A stretch of DNA of 64,000 bases from Pontibacter coccineus (GCF_030546575.1 NZ_JAUOTN010000002.1:62001-126000); one strand, 5' to 3'; positions 52,225 to 61,901 are shown, counted from the first letter of the stretch. Numbers and translations are program-made. The notes: a model not told the origin generated them from the letters alone.

Positions 52225-52255
52225 TTTTTATTGTGGCGGAATTGCCGTAGCTTTG
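52225..52255 (+). promoter_or_regulatory. metK promoter; content of gap 52004-52312
   Basis: TAGCTTTG (52248-52255) matches TAnnTTTG exactly, with TTTT at 52225-52228 and 19 bp between, one base off the -33 box. The start would fall near 52262, so the correct ATG of metK is at 52313. No SAM riboswitch fold is recognised in the leader. The left half of the gap is the AT-rich promoter region of the PAP2 gene. Confidence 0.55.
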
Positions 52256-52312
52256 CAATCGCTGTCGTTTCCGGCAGTCGGTTTATACTTTGTACCTAAA
52301 CCCATCATCGAG

Positions 52313-53617
52313 ATGCCATATTTGTTCACCTCCGAGTCTGTTTCAGAAGGACACCCGGATAAAGTAGCGGATCAGATTTCTGATGCCCTCTTAGATGCAT
52401 TTTTAAAGCAGGACCCACAGTCTAAAGTGGCTTGTGAAACGCTAGTTACGACAGGGCTCGTTGTGCTGAGCGGCGAAGTGAAGACGGAAGCATACGTCGA
52501 TGTGCAGAAGATCGCCCGCGACGTGATAAAGCGTATAGGCTATACCAAATCAGAATATATGTTCGATGCCGACGCCTGTGGTGTGATATCGGCTATACAT
52601 GAACAGTCCCCGGACATCAACCAGGGTGTGGAGCGTACCAATCCTGAGGACCAGGGCGCTGGCGACCAGGGGATGATGTTTGGCTATGCCACCAACGAAA
52701 CAGACAACTACATGCCCTTGGCGCTGAGCATTTCGCACCTGCTGCTGGAAGAGCTCTCCGCCATCCGCAAGGAAGGCAAGGAGATGACCTACCTGCGTCC
52801 GGATGCCAAGTCGCAGGTGACCATCCGCTACAGCGATAACCACGTACCGGAGGAGATCGATACGATCGTGATCTCGACCCAGCACGATGAGTTTGTGTTA
52901 CCGGAAAACGACAGCAATGACGCGAAGCTAGCGGCAGAGAAGCAGATGGTGGCCAGGATCAAAGCTGATGTGGACAGCATCCTGATCCCACGCGTGCTCA
53001 AGCTATTGTCGGAGCGCATCCAGAAGCTGTTCAATAACAAGATTACCTACCACATCAACCCAACAGGCAAATTCGTGATCGGTGGCCCGCACGGCGATAC
53101 TGGTCTGACCGGCCGCAAGATCATCGTAGATACGTACGGTGGCAAGGGTGCCCATGGTGGTGGCGCCTTCTCGGGTAAGGACTCCTCTAAGGTAGACCGC
53201 TCCGCAGCGTATGCCACGCGTCATATCGCCAAGAACCTGGTGGCTGCCGGCGTAGCCGATCAGGTACTGGTACAGGTGGCTTATGCTATTGGTGTGGCCA
53301 AGCCGGTTGGCCTGTATGTAACCACCTATGGCTCTACCAAAGTAAAGGATGCAAACGGCAACCTGATGAGTGACGGTGAGATTGCCGAGAAGGTAAACAA
53401 GCTGTTCGACATGCGCCCGTACGCGATCGTGCAACGCTTCGGACTGCAGAACCCGATCTTCTCTGAAACAGCGGCTTACGGCCACATGGGCAGAACGCCG
53501 GGCAAGAAGCAGGTAGAAGTTTCTGTAAACGGCACCAAAGAAGTAAAAGAGTTCGAGACCTTCACCTGGGAGAAACTCGACTACGTAGACAAGATCAAGG
53601 CAGAGTTCGGCTTGTAA
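52313..53617 (+). CDS. metK: S-adenosylmethionine synthetase
   Basis: Makes S-adenosylmethionine from methionine and ATP. 434 residues from the ATG at [17 protein letters not shown]; a longer frame would start at the likely transcription start and is rejected. Motifs: GHPDK (13-17), [12 protein letters not shown] (about 116-127), signature [20 protein letters not shown] and the P-loop-like [16 protein letters not shown]. The length fits the bacterial family. Monocistronic with its own terminator. Confidence 0.96.
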   Translation: MPYLFTSESVSEGHPDKVADQISDALLDAFLKQDPQSKVACETLVTTGLVVLSGEVKTEAYVDVQKIARDVIKRIGYTKSEYMFDADACGVISAIHEQSPDINQGVERTNPEDQGAGDQGMMFGYATNETDNYMPLALSISHLLLEELSAIRKEGKEMTYLRPDAKSQVTIRYSDNHVPEEIDTIVISTQHDEFVLPENDSNDAKLAAEKQMVARIKADVDSILIPRVLKLLSERIQKLFNNKITYHINPTGKFVIGGPHGDTGLTGRKIIVDTYGGKGAHGGGAFSGKDSSKVDRSAAYATRHIAKNLVAAGVADQVLVQVAYAIGVAKPVGLYVTTYGSTKVKDANGNLMSDGEIAEKVNKLFDMRPYAIVQRFGLQNPIFSETAAYGHMGRTPGKKQVEVSVNGTKEVKEFETFTWEKLDYVDKIKAEFGL

Positions 53618-53641
53618 CCGGCTTTATACCTTGCGCCATAA

Positions 53642-53673
53642 AAAAGGCCTGCTGAGCAATCAGCAGGCCTTTT
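53642..53673. terminator. Bidirectional terminator between metK and hpf
   Basis: AAAAGGCCTGCTGA (53642-53655) pairs with TCAGCAGGCCTTTT (53660-53673) with a four-base loop. It lies between two convergent genes. Confidence 0.9.
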
Positions 53674-53713
53674 GTTTTATACCTGAGTCAGGTATGGCAA
53701 TGTTCAAACGGGC

Positions 53714-54013
53714 TTAGTGCGCCATTTGCTTTTGCTTGAATCGTTTGAGCTGACGGCGCATGGCCTCTACTGCCGCGTCGGCGGCGGCTTCGAAAGAGGC
53801 TGCGTCTTCTTTGGAGAATAGGGTGGAGCCTGGCACGTATAGCTTTATCTCTACAGTCTTGTTATCTGTTCCGTCGTTGTTGTTATGTTTAAGAAACACC
53901 TCGCCCTCTACCACGCGGTCGTAGAATGTTTCCAGTTTGTCTACTTTCTGCTGGATGAAATCGGTCAGCTGTCTGTCAGCCTCGAAGTGGATTGAATGCA
54001 TCTGTAGCTTCAT
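53714..54013 (-). CDS. hpf: Ribosome hibernation-promoting factor
   Basis: 99 residues, short HPF/RaiA form that silences idle ribosomes in stationary phase. Signature LQMHSIHFEADRQLTDFIQQKVDKLE at 3-28, then strand FLKHNNNDGTDNKTVEIKLYVP, and the helix ASFEAAADAAVEAMRRQLKRFKQKQ. Last gene of the conserved rpsU-xer-hpf operon, 24 bp after the recombinase gene. Confidence 0.92.
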   Translation of the reverse strand: MKLQMHSIHFEADRQLTDFIQQKVDKLETFYDRVVEGEVFLKHNNNDGTDNKTVEIKLYVPGSTLFSKEDAASFEAAADAAVEAMRRQLKRFKQKQMAH

Positions 54014-54037
54014 AATCGTAACATTTTATGGTTAAAC

Positions 54038-54916
54038 TTATGCTTTTGGATGAGCCTTCTCGAAAATCGATTTCAGCTTCTCTATTGAATTGTGCGTGTA
54101 TACCTGTGTGGCAGCCAGGCTGGCGTGCCCCAGGAGGTCTTTGATAGCATTGAGATCAGCGCCGTTGTTCAGCAGGTGAGTAGCGAAGGAGTGTCGCAGC
54201 ACATGTGGGCTGTTATGTTCAGAAGTGGTAACCAAGCTGATGTACTTTTTAGCGACACGGTAAACGAACTTCGGATAGAGAGGTCGTTCTTTATTAGTAA
54301 CGAGCAGCCTTTCCGAATTGTTATTGCCAAACAGGCTTTTCTTGTGCTCCTGATAATGCTTGATAGATTGGACGAGCGTATCGTTCAGGGGGATGATGCG
54401 CACCTTGTTTCCCTTGCCCAGCACCCGCACGGTTTTGGCATGCAGGTCCACGTCTTCGTGCGCTATACCGATGAGTTCGGCCAGTCGCATACCGGTGCCA
54501 TACAGGAACTCCAGGATCAGGCGGTCGCGCTGTCCCTCAAAGTTATCTTCGAAGGTAAAGGTATCCAGAAAGCTATTAAAAGGCTCTTCCGGCACAAAGG
54601 CAGGCAGCTTCTTCGACACTTTGGGTGCCTTGATGCGCAGCATGGGGTTGGCGCTGATGCGCTGCTGGCCCAACAGGAATTTATAGTAGGAGCGGAGGCA
54701 GGCGATCTTGCGGTTAACAGAGCGGGCCTCCAGGTTTTTGTGCACAAGGGTCAGGATCCACGACCGGATGATGGTATGGTCTGCCTCGACGGGATCGGTG
54801 ATCTGATAGGTGTCCTGCAGGTACTGCGCGAACTGGCCCAGATCGGTGTGGTAAGAGGTAAGCGTATGCGGGCTATACCGCTTCTCGTATTCGAGATACT
54901 TAAAAAATAATTCCAT
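54038..54916 (-). CDS. xerC: Tyrosine recombinase of the XerC/XerD type
   Basis: Resolves chromosome dimers at dif with a partner recombinase. 292 residues: N-terminal SAM-like core-binding domain (1-95) and catalytic domain. Catalytic residues visible: Arg144 (TGMRLAEL), Lys168 (LGKGNK), His238 and Arg241 (HVLRHSFATH), His264 (GHASL), Tyr273 (QVYTHNS). The position between rpsU and hpf is conserved in Bacteroidota. The symbol is chosen by position; xerD cannot be excluded. Confidence 0.9.
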   Translation of the reverse strand: MELFFKYLEYEKRYSPHTLTSYHTDLGQFAQYLQDTYQITDPVEADHTIIRSWILTLVHKNLEARSVNRKIACLRSYYKFLLGQQRISANPMLRIKAPKVSKKLPAFVPEEPFNSFLDTFTFEDNFEGQRDRLILEFLYGTGMRLAELIGIAHEDVDLHAKTVRVLGKGNKVRIIPLNDTLVQSIKHYQEHKKSLFGNNNSERLLVTNKERPLYPKFVYRVAKKYISLVTTSEHNSPHVLRHSFATHLLNNGADLNAIKDLLGHASLAATQVYTHNSIEKLKSIFEKAHPKA

Positions 54917-54990
54917 ACCTTGATGTAAAAGACAGGGGTGCCTGCCATTTATACCAAGATATGGAAAAATAAAATATCTTTAAAGAAAGA

Positions 54991-55185
54991 CTAGTAGTTT
55001 TCGTTCGCGAAAAGCTGCTGCTTGTACTTCGCTCTTTCTTTTTGCTTTCTCTTAGAAACAGATGGTTTCTCGAAGAACGTTCTCGCTCTCAGCTCTTTCA
55101 GAACACCAGTTCTCTCAAATTTCTTCTTGAATCTCTTCAGGGCACGGTCTACAGACTCGTTATCTTTTACGTTTACAATAATCAT
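54991..55185 (-). CDS. rpsU: 30S ribosomal protein S21
   Basis: 64 residues, typical of the family: IIVNVKDNESVDRALKRFKKKFERTG at 2-27, then KELRARTFFEKPSVSKRKQKERAKYK. S21 binds the 3' end of 16S rRNA at the translation-initiation site. First gene of the rpsU-xer-hpf operon, with a -7 box about 33 bp before the ATG. Codon use is that of a highly expressed gene. Confidence 0.97.
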   Translation of the reverse strand: MIIVNVKDNESVDRALKRFKKKFERTGVLKELRARTFFEKPSVSKRKQKERAKYKQQLFANENY

Positions 55186-55218
55186 GTTTTTCCTCGCTTC
55201 TTCTGATATTTAGGGATG

Positions 55219-55226
55219 CAAATTTA
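55219..55226 (-). promoter_or_regulatory. -7 box of the rpsU operon
   Basis: TAAATTTG on the minus strand matches TAnnTTTG exactly, 33 bp before the rpsU ATG; a TTG lies 21 bp upstream of it. Confidence 0.5.
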
Positions 55227-55346
55227 ATTAATGTTTTACTTAAAAATCAATAGTTTGGCGAAAATAATTCCGCGGACCATGCAAAAGTGCTGCAGGCACA
55301 GCCAAAACCGGCTTGCGTGCAAGTTAAAACACTTTTGATTGACAAC

Positions 55347-56486
55347 CTATTTCAGGATGGCTCTGGAGATAACCAGTTTCTGGATCTCGCTTGTCCCCTC
55401 GCCGATAGTGCACAGCTTGGCATCGCGGTAATACTTCTCGGCCGGGTAGTCTTTCGTGAAGCCGTAGCCGCCGAAAATCTGCACACCCTCGTTCGCCACT
55501 CTTACTGATACCTCGGAGGCATACAGTTTCGCCATGGCCGATTCCTTGTTCACGTTCAGGCCGCGGTTCTTCATGTCGGCTGCCTGGTAGGTGAGGAGAG
55601 AAGCTGCTTCGATCTCAGTTGCCATATCGGCCAGTTTGAAGGAAATGCCCTGGAAGCTGGAGATCGGCTTGTTGAACTGGCTGCGCTCCTGCGAGTAAGC
55701 CAGTGCCGCCTCGAAAGCGCCCTGTGCTATTCCTAGCGAAAGCGCCGCGATGGAGATACGTCCGCCGTCCAGTACTTTCATGGCCTGAATAAAGCCCTCG
55801 CCTACCTTGCCGAGCATCTGGTCCTTGTGCACACGGCAGTCTTCGAAGATCAATTCCGTCGTCTCAGAGGCACGCATGCCCAGTTTGTCTTCCTTGCGGC
55901 CCGCGCTGAAGCCCGGTGTGCCTTTTTCGATGATGAAAGCGGTCATGCCATGGGAGTCACCCACGTCGCCGGTACGCACGATGACCACGGCCACATTGCC
56001 GCTCTTGCCGTGCGTGATGAAGTTCTTGGCGCCGTTGATCACCCAGTAGTCGCCGTCCTGCACGGCCACAGTGCGCATGTTGCCCGCGTCAGAACCCGTG
56101 TTAGGCTCTGTCAGGCCCCAGGCACCGATCCACTCGGCCGTGGCCAGTTTAGGCAGGTATTGTTTTTTCTGCGCCTCGTTGCCGAATTGCAGGATATGGC
56201 CGGTGCAAAGGGAGTTGTGCGCCGCCATGGAAAGGCCGATAGAGCCGTCGATTTTGGAGAGTTCGGCGATAGCCGTTACGTATTCCAGGTAGCCGAAGCC
56301 AGAGCCGCCGTACTCAGTCGGTACCAGCACGCCCATCAGGCCCAGTTCGCCCAGCTTCTTGAACACTTCCACCGGAAACTCCTGACTCTCGTCCCACTCC
56401 ATCATTTTCGGTTTGATGTGTTTGACTCCGAAGTCACGGATCATATCGGCAATCATGCGCTGGTTTTCTGTGTAGTTAAATTCCAT
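55347..56486 (-). CDS. Acyl-CoA dehydrogenase
   Basis: FAD enzyme of fatty-acid or amino-acid oxidation, 379 residues, typical length. N-terminal helical domain, beta-domain ([17 protein letters not shown], a FAD/substrate motif), C-terminal domain with [20 protein letters not shown], and catalytic Glu in IGEGTSEIQ. It resembles short/branched-chain types; chain specificity is not clear. It has a strong promoter upstream (TTTG-N19-TAGCTTTG) and no adjacent partner. Confidence 0.94.
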   Translation of the reverse strand: MEFNYTENQRMIADMIRDFGVKHIKPKMMEWDESQEFPVEVFKKLGELGLMGVLVPTEYGGSGFGYLEYVTAIAELSKIDGSIGLSMAAHNSLCTGHILQFGNEAQKKQYLPKLATAEWIGAWGLTEPNTGSDAGNMRTVAVQDGDYWVINGAKNFITHGKSGNVAVVIVRTGDVGDSHGMTAFIIEKGTPGFSAGRKEDKLGMRASETTELIFEDCRVHKDQMLGKVGEGFIQAMKVLDGGRISIAALSLGIAQGAFEAALAYSQERSQFNKPISSFQGISFKLADMATEIEAASLLTYQAADMKNRGLNVNKESAMAKLYASEVSVRVANEGVQIFGGYGFTKDYPAEKYYRDAKLCTIGEGTSEIQKLVISRAILK

Positions 56487-56544
56487 TTAAGTTTAGATGT
56501 TATAAAGTCGCGTGTATTAAACTGATAAACGAATAAAGGGTTTA

Positions 56545-56575
56545 CAAAGCTAACTAAATTAGCCTGATTGCCAAA
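56545..56575 (-). promoter_or_regulatory. Consensus promoter of the acyl-CoA dehydrogenase; gap 56487-56812
   Basis: On the minus strand TTTG (56575-56572), then exactly 19 bp, then TAGCTTTG (56552-56545): a full match to TTTG-N19-TAnnTTTG. The rest of the gap holds a stem-loop CGTTGCC/GGCAACG (56752-56771) upstream of the capsule-type phosphatase gene and no gene of its own. Confidence 0.7.
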
Positions 56576-56812
56576 TTCGGAGTTTTAGTTTCATTTAGTT
56601 GATGTTTTAACGCCGGCCATGATTTTCCTTTCGCCTAATGGAGTATCGTATAAATTCAGTAAATTGATGGTTTCGCTCCCGGGTCTTATATTAAATCCAA
56701 ACGGGCTGCGTTTATTTTGATAGCGTATAATATTTGCGTTATTTTGATGTTGCGTTGCCTTGTTTGGCAACGTTTGTGTTTTGTGCCGTGTACATACGGT
56801 TGAATAGAGCAA

Positions 56813-57559
56813 ATGATAAAGTTTTTCCAGAATCTGTTTGGCAAGGAGGAGGTGCAGGTGGAGACGCTGGGTGTGCTCGGCGTGGACATGCACTCGCACA
56901 TACTGCCAGGTATAGACGACGGCGCCGCCACCCTGGAGCAGTCGCTGGAACTCGTGCGCGGCATGAAGGAGATGGGTTATCGCAAGCTGATCATGACGCC
57001 GCACATCATGAGCGATTTCTACCGCAACACGCCCGAGATCATTCGCATGCAGTTGAAAGTGCTGCAGGATGCCGTGACGGCAGAAGGTATAGAAATGGAG
57101 CTGGCTTGCGCCGCTGAGCACTACCTGGACGAGGCGCTGCTGCAGAAGCTGGAGGACAACGAGGAACTGCTCACCTTTGGCGACAACTACCTGCTGTTCG
57201 AGACTTCTTTCCTGAACGAGCCGCTCAACCTGCGCGAAGCCATTTTCCGGATGCAGTCGCTGGGCTACAAGCCGGTGCTGGCGCACCCCGAGCGCTATAC
57301 CTATTTCTATGGCAAGTTCGACGACCTGGTAAAGCTGCGCGAACAGGGCGTGCTGCTGCAGCCGAACCTGAACTCGCTTACGGGCTATTACTCGCCGGGT
57401 GCCAAAATGATTATCGAGAAACTTATTGACGCCGGCCTGGTTGATTTTCTGGGCTCCGATACACACAGCCTGAAGCACATTGCCAACCTGCAGAAAGTGC
57501 TTTGCTCGAAGTATCTGGTAAAGGCCCTACAACTTCCGCTACTCAACAGTAAACTATAA
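56813..57559 (+). CDS. CpsB/CapC-type tyrosine-protein phosphatase (PHP fold)
   Basis: 248 residues, cytoplasmic. Metal-binding PHP motifs: VDMHSHILPGIDDGA (Asp25, His27, His29) at 24-38, MTPHIMSDFY, CAAEHYLDEAL, LAHPERYTYFYG and FLGSDTHSLKHI. In Gram-positives this family (CpsB, YwqE) dephosphorylates the tyrosine kinase of capsule export. In Bacteroidota it often lies near polysaccharide genes, but here no such genes adjoin. It is 22 bp upstream of the epimerase gene, so they are probably co-transcribed. Confidence 0.9.
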   Translation: MIKFFQNLFGKEEVQVETLGVLGVDMHSHILPGIDDGAATLEQSLELVRGMKEMGYRKLIMTPHIMSDFYRNTPEIIRMQLKVLQDAVTAEGIEMELACAAEHYLDEALLQKLEDNEELLTFGDNYLLFETSFLNEPLNLREAIFRMQSLGYKPVLAHPERYTYFYGKFDDLVKLREQGVLLQPNLNSLTGYYSPGAKMIIEKLIDAGLVDFLGSDTHSLKHIANLQKVLCSKYLVKALQLPLLNSKL

Positions 57560-57581
57560 TCCCTTAACTCATCCTATACCC

Positions 57582-58592
57582 ATGTCGATGGTTTTCGTGA
57601 CAGGCGGCAGCGGCCTGATTGGCAGCTATCTTATACCGGCACTCGTCGCGCAGGGTCACCGGGTGCGTGCGCTATACCGTGAGCAGGTGCCAGCGGTCGC
57701 GCAGGCTGACCAGGTAGACTGGGTGGAGGGCGATATACTGGATGTTGCCTTGCTGCGAAAAGCGCTGCAGGGCGTGGAGTACGTATTTCATAGTGCCGGT
57801 CTGGTGTCCTATGCGCCGCAGGATGCCGAGCTGCTGCAACAGGTGAATGTGGATGGCACCGCCAATATTGTGGATGCCTGCCTGGATGCGGAGGAGGAGG
57901 TTAAGCTGTGCCACGTCAGCTCGATTGCCGCCATTGGCCGCAACAAGGAAGCGACGCTGCTGAATGAAACCAGCAAGTGGGACGCCGGCGATAAGCAGTC
58001 AGTCTACGCCGAGTCGAAGCACTACGGTGAGCTGGAGGTATGGCGCGGTATAGCCGAAGGGCTGCAGGCCGTGATCGTGAATCCTTCTGTGGTGCTCGGG
58101 CCCGCCGACTGGAACCGCAGCAGCACCCGCCTGTTCAAGTATGTGTACCAGCAACGCCCTTTTTACACACCGGGCAGCGCCAATTTTGTGGATGTGCGCG
58201 ATGTGGTGGAGGCCATGTTGCGTCTGACGTTCTCGGATGTTTCCGGCGAAAGGTTTATTCTGAATGCCGGGCAGCTTACCTATAAGAAGTTCTTTGCGGA
58301 AATTGCCCAGGGCTTCGGCAAAAAGGCACCTTCTTTCAGAGTTTCTCCGGCGCTGGCCGAGGTGGTGTGGCGACTGGAGCATGCCCGCGCCTGGCTCACG
58401 GGAGGGCGCCCGCTCATCACAAAAGACACCGCCCGCGTGACCGCCAAAAGTCATGTGTTTGACAATCAGAAAGTTCGTAAAACAACAGGTATGGAGTTCC
58501 GGCCGCTGAGCGAATCCATTGCCTGGACGTGCCGGGGTTTGCTGCAAATAGCACAGAATCAGAGAGGTCCGGAACTGACCCGCGCAAACTAA
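57582..58592 (+). CDS. NAD-dependent epimerase/dehydratase family protein
   Basis: Short-chain dehydrogenase of the extended type, 336 residues. NAD motif TGGSGLIGSY (7-16); catalytic YAESKHYGE (Tyr-x3-Lys) at about 145-153; ILNAGQLTYKKFF in the substrate-binding part. It resembles dihydroflavonol-4-reductase-like and sugar-epimerase proteins. Substrate unknown. Follows the phosphatase gene by 22 bp, so a shared surface-sugar or lipid role is possible. Confidence 0.88.
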   Translation: MSMVFVTGGSGLIGSYLIPALVAQGHRVRALYREQVPAVAQADQVDWVEGDILDVALLRKALQGVEYVFHSAGLVSYAPQDAELLQQVNVDGTANIVDACLDAEEEVKLCHVSSIAAIGRNKEATLLNETSKWDAGDKQSVYAESKHYGELEVWRGIAEGLQAVIVNPSVVLGPADWNRSSTRLFKYVYQQRPFYTPGSANFVDVRDVVEAMLRLTFSDVSGERFILNAGQLTYKKFFAEIAQGFGKKAPSFRVSPALAEVVWRLEHARAWLTGGRPLITKDTARVTAKSHVFDNQKVRKTTGMEFRPLSESIAWTCRGLLQIAQNQRGPELTRAN

Positions 58593-58660
58593 ACTATTTG
58601 CAGTTTATAAATGTAGTTAAAAGACAAGAACTGCCTTTTGCAGTTTGTGGGATATAGGAG

Positions 58661-60058
58661 ATGAAAGAGAATTTTGACGAGCACAGCGAGGATTCTGAAC
58701 TGATCATCCGGTTCGAACAGATGCTGGGGACAAACGAGACCGTTTTTTTTGACCTGACTGATTTTGAATATATTATAGACCACTATACCGCCAGCTTTGA
58801 TTATAAGAAGGCGCTGCTGGCCTGTGAGTCCGCTATAGCACAGTATCCTTTCTCGACAGGGCTCCAGATAGACAAGGCGCAGCTGCTGGCCATGTCCGGC
58901 AACTTTGAAGACGCCATGGTGCTCATCGACCAAGTAGCCGAGGTGGAGCCGCAGAACCCGGATGTGCTCCTGACCCGGGGCATCATCTTCACGCAGCGCG
59001 GCGAGTACCGCAATGCCGTAGACCACTTCAAGAAAGCGCTGGCCTTTGCCGAGGACCGCGACGATATCTATTTCAACATTGGCCTGACCTATCAGAGTTG
59101 GGGCAAGTTCAGCTCCGCTATCAAGTACTACAAAAAGTGCATCGAACTGAATGTGGAAAACGAGGCAGCCATGCAGGAGATCATCTACTGTATGGAGATC
59201 ACGGGCTCTATGCGCGAGGAATTGCCTTTCTTTCAGGCCTTCATCGACAAGGATCCTTACTCGTATGTGGCCTGGTTTAACCTGGGCAACGTGTACAACA
59301 AGCTGGGCTCCTACGACAAGGCCATTGCCGCTTACGACTACTCCACCATCATCAAGCCTGATTTTATCACGGCCTACAACAACATGGCCAACGCCTATGT
59401 GTTTATCGGGGAGTATACCAAAGCCATCGAAGCCTTTAACGGCATGCTGGAGCACGGCTCGCCTTCGGCAGAAGTGTTCTGCAACATAGGCGAGTGCTAC
59501 GAAAAGATGCAGCAGTGGGACCTGTCACGCCGCTATTACCAAAAGGCCATTGACCTGGACCCGGAGATGGACGAGGCCTGGTTTGGCATCGGCGTGGTGC
59601 TGGATGCGCAGGGCAAGTGGTATGAGTCGGTACACTTCTTTAAAAAGGCCGTCACGCTCTACGACGACAGCGTGGATTACTGGGTGGCGCTGGCTTCGGC
59701 CGAGTACCACGTGGGCCATGTGGTGTCGGCGCTGGAGAGCTACGCGCGGGCCGCTGAGATACAACCGGAAGACAAAGACATCTACCTCAACTGGTCGATC
59801 ATCCTCTACGAGCAGGGCAATTTTGAGGAAGCGACTGAAATAATTCTGAATGCGATAGAACTGCAGCCTGACGAGGCAGAGCTGTATTACAGGGCGTGCG
59901 CCTATATGCTTTCGGCAGGAAAATACCGCGAAGCATACAATTATCTGGAAAATGCGTTAATTTTGGACTTCGAAAAACATAAGCTGTTGTTCGAGTTCTT
60001 CCCTGAGCTTGAGTCTCAGCGCGCATTATCCCGATTAATTGACCAATATCGCAAATAA
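58661..60058 (+). CDS. Tetratricopeptide-repeat protein
   Basis: 465 residues of TPR helices, about ten repeats, for example SVHFFKKAVTLYDDSVDYW and YCNIGECYEKMQQW-type units; no signal peptide or membrane segment, so cytoplasmic scaffold. The N-terminus (DEHSEDSELIIRFEQ) is acidic. It overlaps by one base with the comA-like gene (TAATG), a tight translational coupling that suggests a functional link. Role not known. Confidence 0.9.
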   Translation: MKENFDEHSEDSELIIRFEQMLGTNETVFFDLTDFEYIIDHYTASFDYKKALLACESAIAQYPFSTGLQIDKAQLLAMSGNFEDAMVLIDQVAEVEPQNPDVLLTRGIIFTQRGEYRNAVDHFKKALAFAEDRDDIYFNIGLTYQSWGKFSSAIKYYKKCIELNVENEAAMQEIIYCMEITGSMREELPFFQAFIDKDPYSYVAWFNLGNVYNKLGSYDKAIAAYDYSTIIKPDFITAYNNMANAYVFIGEYTKAIEAFNGMLEHGSPSAEVFCNIGECYEKMQQWDLSRRYYQKAIDLDPEMDEAWFGIGVVLDAQGKWYESVHFFKKAVTLYDDSVDYWVALASAEYHVGHVVSALESYARAAEIQPEDKDIYLNWSIILYEQGNFEEATEIILNAIELQPDEAELYYRACAYMLSAGKYREAYNYLENALILDFEKHKLLFEFFPELESQRALSRLIDQYRK

Positions 60059-60846
60059 TGAACAGTAATTATATTCTAAATGGCCTGCCAGAGCGCGAGG
60101 CAAAGCCGCGTGAGCGTGGTTTTACCATGGCCATGGACAAAGGCCTGAGCATCCGTGAAGTAGAAGACTTTCTGGACGTGGCCGGTGAGTACGTAGACAT
60201 CGTGAAACTGGGTTGGGGTACCTCGTATGTGGTGCCAAACCTGCAGCGCAAGCTGGATGCCTACCGCGCAGCCGGTATACCTGTCTATTTCGGAGGCACT
60301 TTGTTTGAGGCCTTTATCGCCCGCAACCAGTTCGAAGACTACCGCCGTGTGCTCGACAAGTATAATATGACGTTCGCAGAAGTATCGGACGGCTCTATCG
60401 AAATGAATCACGAGAAAAAGTGCGGTTACATCCAGACGCTGGCTGAGCAGGTGACGGTACTGTCCGAAGTTGGCTCAAAAGACGCTGAGAAGATCATCCC
60501 GCCCTACATGTGGATCAGGCTGATGCAGGCGGAGCTGGACGCAGGTGCCTGGAAAGTGATCGGGGAAGCCCGTGAGGGAGGTAACGTAGGTTTGTTCCGC
60601 TCTACCGGTGAGGTGCGTAGCGGTCTGGTAGAAGAGATCCTGACCAAAATTCCGTTTGAGAAGATCCTGTGGGAAGCCCCTCAGAAAGCGCAGCAGGTAT
60701 GGTTTATCAAACTGCTGGGTGCCAATGTGAATTTGGGTAACATCGCGCCAAGTGAGGTGATTCCGCTCGAGACGATCCGGCTGGGCTTGCGTGGCGACAC
60801 GTTCACGCACTTCATCAACAACGGGCAGCCTATCATAGACGCTTAA
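60058..60846 (+). CDS. Phosphosulfolactate synthase (ComA family)
   Basis: Adds sulfite to phosphoenolpyruvate to give 2-phospho-3-sulfolactate. 262 residues, TIM barrel. Family motifs: KPRERGFTMAMDKGLS (17-32), DIVKLGWGTSYV (about 49-60), GIPVYFGGTLFEAF, EVSDGSIEM and AREGGNVGLFRSTGEVRS, and a final KIPFEKILWEAP. In archaea the product feeds coenzyme M; in Bacteroidota a link to sulfonolipids is only supposed. No comB/comC here. Starts inside the TPR gene's stop codon. Confidence 0.9.
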   Translation: MNSNYILNGLPEREAKPRERGFTMAMDKGLSIREVEDFLDVAGEYVDIVKLGWGTSYVVPNLQRKLDAYRAAGIPVYFGGTLFEAFIARNQFEDYRRVLDKYNMTFAEVSDGSIEMNHEKKCGYIQTLAEQVTVLSEVGSKDAEKIIPPYMWIRLMQAELDAGAWKVIGEAREGGNVGLFRSTGEVRSGLVEEILTKIPFEKILWEAPQKAQQVWFIKLLGANVNLGNIAPSEVIPLETIRLGLRGDTFTHFINNGQPIIDA

Positions 60847-60863
60847 TTGAAAAACAAATAATG

Positions 60864-60897
60864 AAAATTGCCCATCGGGTATCCGACGGGCAATTTT
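60864..60897 (+). terminator. Terminator after the ComA-type gene
   Basis: AAAATTGCCC (60864-60873) pairs with GGGCAATTTT (60888-60897), T-run after it. Confidence 0.85.
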
Positions 60898-60934
60898 TTT
60901 ATGTACAGCAGTCATCATTATCGGTTAAACAAGC

Positions 60935-61879
60935 ATGAAACGACGCTCATTAAAAGAACACTTGCTCCTCTATTTCAAAGGTATGAGTATGGGAGCTGCA
61001 GACGTAGTGCCTGGCGTGTCAGGCGGGACCATCGCCTTTATATCAGGTATTTACGAAGAGCTGCTGGACGCCATCCGTTCCGTTAACGGCGAGGCTTTGC
61101 GGATGCTCGCAAAGTTCGATATCAAAGGCTTCTGGAAGCACATCAACGGGAATTTCCTGGTTGTGCTGCTGGCCGGTATTTTCACCTCCATCCTGTCGCT
61201 CTCCAACCTGGTGCTATACCTGCTGGCCAATTACCCCATCATGGTATGGGGCTTTTTCTTTGGTTTGATAGTGGCCTCGGTTGTGGTGGTGGCTAAAAAG
61301 ATAACCCACTGGCGACCCGCTACGGTCCTGTTCGGACTTATCGGTGTATTTACAGCCTATTATATTACCGTGGCCGTGCCAATGCAGACGCCCGAGGCCC
61401 TTTGGTTTATTTTCGTGGCAGGTGCCATCGCCATCTGCGCCATGATCCTGCCGGGTATTTCTGGAAGTTTCCTTCTGCTGCTGATGGCTAAGTATGAGTT
61501 CATCATGAATGCGCTCAAAGAGCTCAAGTTTGACATCATTTTGGTGTTCGGTGTGGGCTGCGTGACCGGCCTGCTGGCTTTCTCGCATGTGCTGAACTGG
61601 ATGCTGAAGAAATACCACAATGTAACCGTGGCGCTCCTGACAGGCTTTATGCTGGGTTCGCTGAACAAGGTATGGCCCTGGAAAAAAACGCTTGAAACAT
61701 ACACCGACCGTCATGGCGAAGTGAAGCCGCTCCTTCAGGAAAACATACTGCCGGGCCATTATACCCAACTGACAGGCGAGAGCTCATTTTTGCTTTACAC
61801 GGTGCTGCTGGCCATTTTCGGTTTTTTGGTGGTGTACCTGCTCGACCGCATCGCCGAGCGCCCTGCCGGCAAGGTATAG
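60935..61879 (+). CDS. DUF368-family membrane transporter (PopT-like)
   Basis: 314 residues with about eight helices. Family marks: MGAADVVPGVSGGTIAFISGIYEEL (about 19-43) and the internal echo CAMILPGISGSFLLLLMAKYEF (about 169-190), the two inverted halves of the fold. DUF368 proteins move undecaprenyl phosphate across the membrane, as shown for related proteins in Gram-positives and Vibrio, hence a role in recycling the envelope lipid carrier. It is followed 22 bp later by aroE. Confidence 0.9.
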   Translation: MKRRSLKEHLLLYFKGMSMGAADVVPGVSGGTIAFISGIYEELLDAIRSVNGEALRMLAKFDIKGFWKHINGNFLVVLLAGIFTSILSLSNLVLYLLANYPIMVWGFFFGLIVASVVVVAKKITHWRPATVLFGLIGVFTAYYITVAVPMQTPEALWFIFVAGAIAICAMILPGISGSFLLLLMAKYEFIMNALKELKFDIILVFGVGCVTGLLAFSHVLNWMLKKYHNVTVALLTGFMLGSLNKVWPWKKTLETYTDRHGEVKPLLQENILPGHYTQLTGESSFLLYTVLLAIFGFLVVYLLDRIAERPAGKV

Positions 61880-61901
61880 CCATCCCTGAATCGAAAAAGA
61901 C

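Noticed and set aside
52140..52312. SAM riboswitch before metK
   Set aside because: No recognisable conserved core or pairing in the short leader after the -7 box.
54092..54910. Plus-strand frame across the recombinase gene
   Set aside because: Shadow of the xer gene; no motif and no start context.
56591..57478. Minus-strand frame across the capsule-type phosphatase
   Set aside because: Shadow frame; the plus-strand gene has all PHP metal motifs.
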